NCBI RefSeq assembly: GCF_021462525.1
Contig: NZ_JAKEDT010000016.1
Span: 12,631-54,926 of the forward strand
Length of the DNA stretch: 42,296 nucleotides
Direction: 5' to 3'
Source: Thermus caliditerrae
GTDB lineage: Bacteria > Deinococcota > Deinococci > Deinococcales > Thermaceae
Shown here piece by piece: positions 37,095 to 42,296 of the stretch. Every line of letters starts with the position of its first letter. Position 1 is the stretch's first letter. The notes beneath the pieces were generated by a model. That model saw only the letters and a program-made list of their open reading frames with translations, did not search any database and had not been told where the DNA came from. Both the position numbers and the translations under genes were made by a program.

Positions 37095-38213
37095 CTAGCG
37101 GTATAGCTCCCGGGCGATGATGTGGCGTTGGATCTCCGAGGTGCCCTCGTAGATCTCCGTCACCTTGGCGTCCCGGTAGTAGCGCTCCACCCGGTAGTCC
37201 CGGTGGTAGCCATAACCCCCAAGCACCTGCACCGCCTCCCGGGTCACCTCCACCGCCACCTGGCTGGCGAAGAGCTTGGCGGCGCTGGCCTCGAGGGTGA
37301 ACCGCTCCCCCTGGTCCTTTTTGCGAGCTGCCTCCAGGACCAGGGCCCGGGCAGCGGCAATCTTCACATGCATGTCCGCAATCTTGAAGGCGATGGCCTG
37401 GTGCTCGCGGAGCTTCCTGCCAAACTGCTCCCGCTGGTCAGCGTAGGCCTTGGCGATCTCAAAGGCCCCCCGGGCGATGCCCACCGCCTGGGCCGCCACC
37501 CCGATGCGCCCCGAGTCCAAACCCGCCAGGGCGTAGGCCAGGCCCCGCCCCTCCTCCCCCAGGAGGTTCTCCTCGGGGACGAAGACCTCTTCCAGACGCA
37601 CCTCGGCGGTGTGGGCGGCGTGGAGGCCCATCTTCTCCTCGGGGGGGCCGAAGGAAAGCCCTGGGGTGTCCTTCTCCACCAAGAAGGCGCTGATGCCCCT
37701 CTCCGTGCGGGCCATGACCACGTACAGCTGCGCCTGGCCCGCGGAGGTGATCCAGCTTTTGGTGCCGTTCAGCACGTAGCCCCCGGGAACCCTCCTGGCC
37801 TCCGCGCGGATGCTGGCCGCATCCGAACCCGCATGGGGCTCGGTGAGGCAGAAGGCCCCGATCCACTCCCCCCGGGCCAGGGGGAGGAGGTATCTGCGCC
37901 GCTGCGCCTCGGTGCCGAAGCGAAAGAGCATGTACTGGGGAAGCCCGCTGGTCACGGAAACGATCACCGCCACGCTGGGGTCAGCGGCGGCGATCTCCTC
38001 GAGGGCCAAAGCCCAGGTGACGGAGTCCAGGCCCGCACCCCCCCAGGCCTCGGGGGTGGTCATGCCCAGAAAGCCGAGCTCCGCCAGGGCCTTGAGCTGA
38101 GGCCAGGGGTACTTGCCCTCCCGGTCGTACTCCGGGGCCAGAGGGTAGAGGACCTCCTTGGCCAGCTTGCGCACCGTGTCCAGAACCAGCCTTTGCTCCT
38201 GGGTCAGGGTCAT
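37095..38213 (-). CDS. Acyl-CoA dehydrogenase
   Basis: 372 residues, FAD-dependent fatty-acid or branched-chain acyl-CoA dehydrogenase. Shows [20 protein letters not shown] (FAD/substrate site), [38 protein letters not shown] and the C-terminal [19 protein letters not shown] with the catalytic Glu. I start at ATG 38213 ([11 protein letters not shown]), 7 nt after TACGAT. Substrate chain length is not readable. No electron-transfer flavoprotein genes are in the window. Confidence 0.93.
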   Translation of the reverse strand: MTLTQEQRLVLDTVRKLAKEVLYPLAPEYDREGKYPWPQLKALAELGFLGMTTPEAWGGAGLDSVTWALALEEIAAADPSVAVIVSVTSGLPQYMLFRFGTEAQRRRYLLPLARGEWIGAFCLTEPHAGSDAASIRAEARRVPGGYVLNGTKSWITSAGQAQLYVVMARTERGISAFLVEKDTPGLSFGPPEEKMGLHAAHTAEVRLEEVFVPEENLLGEEGRGLAYALAGLDSGRIGVAAQAVGIARGAFEIAKAYADQREQFGRKLREHQAIAFKIADMHVKIAAARALVLEAARKKDQGERFTLEASAAKLFASQVAVEVTREAVQVLGGYGYHRDYRVERYYRDAKVTEIYEGTSEIQRHIIARELYR

Positions 38214-38220
38214 CAGCCCT

Positions 38221-38226
38221 ATCGTA
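38221..38226 (-). promoter_or_regulatory. -10 box of leaderless acyl-CoA dehydrogenase gene
   Basis: TACGAT on the minus strand, 7 nt (AGGGCTG) before ATG 38213. Confidence 0.5.
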
Positions 38227-38302
38227 TCACCGCACTTGCGCAAAAAAACGCCATGCTTCCGCCTGGCAGGGGACGCACAGCCCTAACCCCCCCACCTGGG
38301 GC

Positions 38303-38329
38303 CCCCACGGGGACAGAGTCCGCGTGGGG
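38303..38329 (-). terminator. Hairpin after the ubiX-like gene
   Basis: CCCCACG-C-GGAC-TCT-GTCC-C-CGTGGGG on the minus strand: 11 bp with one mismatch and a 3-nt loop, 6 nt after the stop codon at 38335. No T-run, so a 3'-end protector or weak terminator. Confidence 0.45.
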
Positions 38330-38334
38330 TGGTC

Positions 38335-38898
38335 TCACTCCCCCCAGCGGGGGGACCGCTGGGCGCTTAAGCCTAGGTGGTCCAAGATGCGCTGGGTGAT
38401 GAAGCCCAAAAGATCCCCAATCTCCTTGGGCCGGTGGTAGAAGCCCGGGCTTGCCGGCAGGACCACCGCCCCCGCCTCGGCCACCTGGACCATGGCCCTC
38501 AGGGTGGGGAGGGGCAGGGGGGTTTCCCGGGGCACCAGAACCAGCGGGCGCCGTTCCTTCAGGTGCACGTAGGCCGCCCGGGTAAGGAGGGTGTCCGCCA
38601 AGCCTAGGGCGACCTTGCCCAAGGTGGTAGCCGAGCAGGGCACCACCACCATCCCCCGGGTGGGGAAGGAGCCTGAGGCGATGGGGGCCCCCAGGTCGCT
38701 GTCCTTGTAGACCCGGCTCGCCAAAGGGTAGAGGTCCTTGGGGCTAAGCCCCATCTCTTCCCACAAGACCCTTTTGGCCCCCTGGGAAACCACCAGGTGC
38801 ACCTCCGCCAGGCCCCTTAGGGCCTCGAGGAGGTCCAGGGCGTAGGGCATGCCGCTGGCCCCCGTAAGGCCCACCACCACCCGGGGAAGCCCGCTCAT
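38335..38898 (-). CDS. ubiX: UbiX-like flavin prenyltransferase
   Basis: 187 residues. UbiX transfers a dimethylallyl group to FMN to make the prenylated FMN used by UbiD decarboxylases. Motifs: VVGLTGASGMPYALDLLEAL, VVPCSATTLGKVALGLADTLLTRAA, and LVLVPRETPLPLPTLRAM. I start at ATG 38898, 7 nt after TAGCAT; a Met three codons earlier overlaps that box. No ubiD gene is in the window. Confidence 0.9.
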   Translation of the reverse strand: MSGLPRVVVGLTGASGMPYALDLLEALRGLAEVHLVVSQGAKRVLWEEMGLSPKDLYPLASRVYKDSDLGAPIASGSFPTRGMVVVPCSATTLGKVALGLADTLLTRAAYVHLKERRPLVLVPRETPLPLPTLRAMVQVAEAGAVVLPASPGFYHRPKEIGDLLGFITQRILDHLGLSAQRSPRWGE

Positions 38899-38905
38899 GA
38901 GCCTC

Positions 38906-38911
38906 ATGCTA
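38906..38911 (-). promoter_or_regulatory. -10 box of leaderless ubiX
   Basis: TAGCAT on the minus strand, 7 nt (GAGGCTC) before ATG 38898. Confidence 0.45.
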
Positions 38912-38942
38912 CCCTGGTCCCCGCCCGCGCCCTGTAACCGCG

Positions 38943-38973
38943 AAATAAAACCCCAGGCCCCTTGGGCCTGGGG
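38943..38973 (-). terminator. Intrinsic terminator of rplJL
   Basis: CCCCAGGCCC / GGGCCTGGGG with a 3-nt loop (38951-38973), then TTTTATTT on the minus strand, 22 nt after the rplL stop. Confidence 0.92.
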
Positions 38974-38994
38974 GGCACCCCGTGGGGCGGGGGC

Positions 38995-39372
38995 TTACTT
39001 CAGCTCCACCACCGCGCCCACGGCCTCGAGCTTCTTTTTGATCTCCTCGGCCTCGGCCTTGGCGATCCCCTCCTTGACGGGGCCGCCCTTCTCCGCCAGG
39101 TCCTTGGCCTCCTTGAGCCCCAGGCCGGTGATGGCGCGAAGCTCCTTGATGACCTCCAGCTTCTTGGCCCCCGCGTCCTTGAGGATCACGTCAAACTCGG
39201 TCTTCTCCTCCACGGGAGCCGCCGCAGCCGCCGCCGCAGGCGCCGCGGCCACGGCCACGGGGGCCGCCGCGGTCACGCCCCAGGTCTCCTTGAGGACGTC
39301 GATGAGCTGCTTGAGTTCCAAAACCGTAGCCTGAGAAAGCTCTTCCTTGATGCGTTCAATGTCCAAAGCCAT
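38995..39372 (-). CDS. rplL: 50S ribosomal protein L7/L12
   Basis: 125 residues, stalk protein that recruits translation factors. N-terminal dimer domain [20 protein letters not shown]; Ala/Val-rich hinge at about 36-53; C-terminal domain [20 protein letters not shown] and [20 protein letters not shown] with the factor-binding Lys residues. The standard length and the gene order rplJ-rplL fix it. Ten-nt gap after rplJ. Confidence 0.98.
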   Translation of the reverse strand: MALDIERIKEELSQATVLELKQLIDVLKETWGVTAAAPVAVAAAPAAAAAAAPVEEKTEFDVILKDAGAKKLEVIKELRAITGLGLKEAKDLAEKGGPVKEGIAKAEAEEIKKKLEAVGAVVELK

Positions 39373-39382
39373 CTTCTACCTC

Positions 39383-39904
39383 CTACGCCGCCTTCTTCTC
39401 CGCGTACGCTTCCAAGATGCCTACCAGCTCGCGGGCCACACCGCCCAAGATCCCCACGAACTCCGCCATGGGGGCCTGCAACACGCCCACGAGCTCCGCC
39501 CGGAGCTCGTCCATGGTGGGGAGCTCCGCCAGCGCGGCCACGTCCTTGGCCGTGAGCACCTGGCCCTGCAGGAGCCCGCCCTTGGCCTCGGGGATGCCCT
39601 TGGGGTTCTTCTTGGCAAACTCCGAAAGGGCCTTGGCCGCGGCCACCGGGTCCCCATAAAAGACCACGGCGCTTGGGCCCTGGAGGCCATCCAGCTCGGG
39701 CAGGCCAAGCTCCTTAAGGGCGATGCGGATCAAGGTGTTCTTGGCCACGAAAAGCCGGGCCCCCTTCTCCTTTAGGGCCTGGCGCAGGGCGTGGGTCTCC
39801 TTGGCGGAGAGCCCCTGGTAGTTCACCAGGAAGAAGGAGCCACGGGCCCGCTCAAGGTTCTCCTTGAGGGCGGCAAGAAGCTCAACGTTGCGCTTGTTTG
39901 GCAC
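39383..39904 (-). CDS. rplJ: 50S ribosomal protein L10
   Basis: 173 residues, base of the L12 stalk. N-terminal [20 protein letters not shown] and [19 protein letters not shown] bind 23S rRNA; the C-terminal helix ([19 protein letters not shown]) holds three L12 dimers in Thermus. GTG start 39904 is preceded by AAAGGGAGGAAGGC. It has a 155-nt leader, likely the L10 autoregulation site. Confidence 0.97.
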   Translation of the reverse strand: MPNKRNVELLAALKENLERARGSFFLVNYQGLSAKETHALRQALKEKGARLFVAKNTLIRIALKELGLPELDGLQGPSAVVFYGDPVAAAKALSEFAKKNPKGIPEAKGGLLQGQVLTAKDVAALAELPTMDELRAELVGVLQAPMAEFVGILGGVARELVGILEAYAEKKAA

Positions 39905-40058
39905 GCCTTCCTCCCTTTCGGGGCAGGGGAACCCCGGCCGACTTTTTTGGGCTTCTCGAGAAACGCTCCCCCTCAAGCGCCTCGGCGGGATGTTTAAGGC
40001 CTTTAGCCCCCCGCTGTCTTTGGCCTGGGCGCCGCTCGCGCCCGGGGTGCCATAGGTG
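39905..40058 (-). promoter_or_regulatory. rplJL mRNA leader, probable L10(L12) autoregulatory region
   Basis: A GC-rich 5' leader of about 155 nt upstream of the rplJ GTG. It contains GGGCGC-GAGCG-GCGCCC hairpin (6 bp) and purine-rich CAAAGACAGC and CTAAAGGCC. L10-L12 binding to this leader is established in bacteria; I inferred the site from position and structure, not an alignment. Confidence 0.55.
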
Positions 40059-40087
40059 AGTTTAAAGGGCAAAGGGCCAGGGGTCAA
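40059..40087 (-). promoter_or_regulatory. Promoter of rplJL, overlapping the rplA terminator
   Basis: TTGACC (40082-40087), 17-nt spacer, TAAACT (40059-40064) on the minus strand. The -35 spans the loop and 3' arm of the terminator hairpin after rplA. Confidence 0.75.
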
Positions 40088-40102
40088 GCTGGCCCCTGGC
40101 CC
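40071..40102 (-). terminator. Terminator after rplA
   Basis: GGGCCAGGGG / CCCCTGGCCC with a 9-nt loop (40074-40102), then TTTGCCCTTT on the minus strand. The T-run is weak, so some read-through into rplJL is likely. Confidence 0.65.
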
Positions 40103-40117
40103 CAAACCCACGAGGGC

Positions 40118-40799
<682 letters not shown>

Positions 40800-40807
<8 letters not shown>

Positions 40808-41243
40808 CCTTCACCTCCGGCGCGCCCACCACCTCCACCCCCATGGAGCGGGCCGAGCCCGCGATCATGCGGGCAGCGGCCTCGAGGTCGGTGGTGTTCA
40901 TGTCGGGCATCTTCTGCTTGGCGATCTCCAGAACCTGCTGCCAGGTGATGCGGCCCACCTTCTCCCGGCCGGGCTTATGAGCCCCCTTCTCCAGGCCCGC
41001 AGCCTTGCGGATGAGGTAGCTGGCGGGCGGGGTCTTGGTGATAAAGGTGAAGGAGCGGTCCGCGTAGATGGTGATCTCCACGGGGACGATGGCGTCCCCC
41101 ATGTTGGCGGTGGCCGCGTTGAAAGCCTTCACGAACTCCATGATGTTGGCCCCGTGCTGACCCAAGGCCGGGCCCACAGGGGGCGCGGGCGTGGCCTTGC
41201 CCGCGGGCAGCTGCAGCTTGACTACGGCAACGACTTTCTTCAT
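40800..41243 (-). CDS. rplK: 50S ribosomal protein L11
   Basis: 147 residues, GTPase-associated centre. N-terminal [20 protein letters not shown] then [20 protein letters not shown]-terminal RNA-binding domain with [17 protein letters not shown] and [25 protein letters not shown]-like site precedes the ATG. 44 nt after nusG with a weak GC hairpin between. Confidence 0.98.
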
Positions 41244-41254
41244 TTTTCCCTCCT

Positions 41255-41275
41255 AGGCTCCCCCCAAGTTGGGGG
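41255..41275 (-). promoter_or_regulatory. Small hairpin in nusG-rplK gap
   Basis: CCCCCA-ACT-TGGGGG on the minus strand: 6-bp stem with a 3-nt loop, no T-run. It may be an L11/L1 control or pause element; unclear. Confidence 0.35.
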
Positions 41276-41287
41276 TACAGACGCCTT

Positions 41288-41842
41288 TTAGGCCTTGACC
41301 ACCTGGGAGAAGTCCAGCTCCACAGGGGTCTCGCGCCCGAAGATGGTGACCATGACCTTGACCTTCCCCTTCTCCGGGTTGATCTCGGTCACGGTGCCGG
41401 TAAAGTCCGCGAAGGGGCCGGAGACCACCCGGACCTGGTCGCCCTCCCGGAAGGCCACCTGGGCCTTGGGGGCCTCCCGCTTCCCCAAAAGGCCGGAAAC
41501 CTCCAGGATGTGCCGCACCTCGTCCGGGGAGAGGGGCACGGGGCGGGTGCCTGCCCCCACGAAGCCGGTGATGCCCGGGGTACCCCGCACCACCTCCCAG
41601 GCCTCGTTGGGCTCCTCCTCATCCCCCAGGTCCATCTGCACGAAGAGGTATCCGGGGAAGAGCTTCTTTTTGACGACTTCCTTCTTGCCCCCCTCGCGGA
41701 GCTCCACCACCTCCTCCGTGGGGATGAGGACCTGGAAGATCTTGTCCTCCATGCCAAAGGCCCTAACCCGCTTCTCCAGGTTGGCCTTGGCCTTCTCCTC
41801 CTGCCCCACGTAGGTGTGGACCGCGTACCATTCAATGCTCAT
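41288..41842 (-). CDS. nusG: Transcription termination/antitermination protein NusG
   Basis: 184 residues. N-terminal NGN domain [21 protein letters not shown] and [17 protein letters not shown]-terminal KOW domain [20 protein letters not shown]. Couples RNA polymerase to ribosomes and Rho. Overlaps the secE stop by 4 nt. Part of rpmG-secE-nusG-rplKA. No insertion domain is apparent between NGN and KOW. Confidence 0.98.
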   Translation of the reverse strand: MSIEWYAVHTYVGQEEKAKANLEKRVRAFGMEDKIFQVLIPTEEVVELREGGKKEVVKKKLFPGYLFVQMDLGDEEEPNEAWEVVRGTPGITGFVGAGTRPVPLSPDEVRHILEVSGLLGKREAPKAQVAFREGDQVRVVSGPFADFTGTVTEINPEKGKVKVMVTIFGRETPVELDFSQVVKA

Positions 41843-42021
41843 CGCAGAAGCCCTATCAGGAAGCGGAAAACCAGATCGTATAGCCCCAGGACCAGCATGG
41901 AGGCCAGGGTGAAGACCAGAATGGCCTGGGTTCCCTCCACGATCTGCTCCCGCGTGGGCCAGGTAACCCGGGAAAGCTCCGCCCGGGCTTCCTGGAAGTA
42001 GCGGACAATCCGGCCCAACAT
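41839..42021 (-). CDS. secE: Preprotein translocase subunit SecE
   Basis: 60 residues with one membrane helix (about 33-54) after an amphipathic N-terminal helix: [39 protein letters not shown]. The WPTREE-like motif is universal in SecE. Forms the SecYEG channel. ATG 42021 shares a base with the rpmG stop (TGATG). Confidence 0.97.
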   Translation of the reverse strand: MLGRIVRYFQEARAELSRVTWPTREQIVEGTQAILVFTLASMLVLGLYDLVFRFLIGLLR

Positions 42022-42185
42022 CAGATCTTCACTTCCTTGTGGACCGTGTGCTTATCGCACCAAGGGCAGTACTTCTTGAGCTCCAGCTTGGAGGTAGTGT
42101 TGCGCTTGTTCTTCTCGGTGGCGTAGTTGCGGCGCTTGCACTCGGTGCACTCCAAGAGCAGCTTGATGCGGACCTCGCTGGCCAT
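42021..42185 (-). CDS. rpmG: 50S ribosomal protein L33
   Basis: 54 residues with a zinc-ribbon: CTEC near 13-16 and CPWC near 42-45 (C+ form). [20 protein letters not shown] start and VHKEVKI end. GAGGTGAGGC before the ATG. Between tuf and secE as in other Thermus/Deinococcus. Confidence 0.96.
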   Translation of the reverse strand: MASEVRIKLLLECTECKRRNYATEKNKRNTTSKLELKKYCPWCDKHTVHKEVKI

Positions 42186-42203
42186 GCCTCACCTCGCTAG
42201 GGT

Positions 42204-42225
42204 GGGGGGAGGCAAGCCTCCCCCC
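42204..42225 (-). terminator. Hairpin between tuf and rpmG
   Basis: GGGGGGAGGC / GCCTCCCCCC, a near-perfect 9-10 bp stem with a CTTG/TT loop. Followed by ACCCTAG with no T-run, so it is probably a partial terminator or processing site that lets tuf be expressed above rpmG. Confidence 0.55.
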
Positions 42226-42230
42226 AAGGC

Positions 42231-42296
42231 TCACTCCAGGATCTTGGTGACCACGCCGGCGCCCACGGTCCGCCCACCCTCCCGGATGGCAAACCG
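42231..42296 (-). CDS. tuf: Elongation factor Tu, C-terminal fragment (cut by window)
   Basis: Only the last 21 residues are in view: RFAIREGGRTVGAGVVTKIL and E. This is the invariant end of EF-Tu domain 3. The remainder lies beyond the window edge. Head of the rpmG-secE-nusG-rplKA transcription unit. Confidence 0.95.
   Translation of the reverse strand, partial: RFAIREGGRTVGAGVVTKILE

Noticed and set aside
39905..40111. N-terminal extension of L10 by 69 codons
   Set aside because: L10 begins at GTG 39904 with a clear ribosome site; the extra region holds the promoter and structured leader and does not look like protein.

Overview
The window is a dense, GC-rich (high 60s percent G+C by eye), almost gap-free bacterial chromosome segment. 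It comes from the genus Thermus or a very close relative. The grounds are: an alpha-aminoadipate lysine pathway using the carrier protein LysW, a single-chain SSB with two OB folds, a three-gene proton-translocating transhydrogenase, an M32 carboxypeptidase, a GH57 branching enzyme, a GidA-related half-protein, and many leaderless transcripts in which a TANNNT -10 box lies 6-7 nt before the start codon. The species cannot be fixed from the sequence alone.

Layout. 1-3040: lipoate operon lipB-lipA-DUF3054-dehydrogenase (minus; the last gene is cut by the window edge) and a small divergent ORF. 3139-5935: an SDR gene and the rpsF-ssb-rpsR-rplI operon. 5963-6038: tRNA-Asn. 6129-8910: pntAA-pntAB-pntB. 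9017-11854: three carriers (two EamA, one MFS). 11834-12928: a Fic protein. 13012-20503: comM, methylglyoxal synthase, M42 peptidase, MazG-like hydrolase, an ABC-2 exporter with an MFS carrier, and M32 carboxypeptidase. 20567-23391: prepilin peptidase, nitroreductase and a LysM-NlpC/P60 hydrolase. 23460-28876: tRNA-Trp, GidA-related protein, mutY, CoA-binding protein, nadE with a glutaminase-like nitrilase, and the GH57 enzyme. 28881-36265: the lysine cluster, reading hcs-lysT-lysU-(LysW paralogue)-lysW-lysX-lysY-lysZ, all on the minus strand. A HicBA module (opposite strand) lies between hcs and lysT, and a VapBC module (same strand) between lysY and lysZ. 36262-38898: cis-prenyltransferase, acyl-CoA dehydrogenase and a UbiX-like flavin prenyltransferase. 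38943-42296: the tuf-rpmG-secE-nusG-rplK-rplA / rplJ-rplL block. I saw no rRNA, insertion sequence, prophage or CRISPR array.

How it works together. The lysine cluster makes homocitrate (Hcs), isomerises it (LysT/U), then loads alpha-aminoadipate onto the C-terminal Glu of LysW (LysX), phosphorylates it (LysZ) and reduces it (LysY). The cluster is headed by a TTGACA promoter and a leader with a 14-codon peptide containing Lys-Lys and Arg-Arg, followed by a strong terminator and a competing pairing: a classic attenuator layout.

Most striking signals: (i) the attenuator; (ii) a LysW paralogue fused to a second zinc ribbon; (iii) a hairpin just after lysW that could set carrier:enzyme stoichiometry; (iv) two toxin-antitoxin modules inside the lysine cluster; (v) promoters built into the terminators of upstream genes; (vi) a possible split glutamine-dependent NAD synthetase; (vii) at least 17 TANNNT boxes at leaderless spacing, several of which correct start codons.
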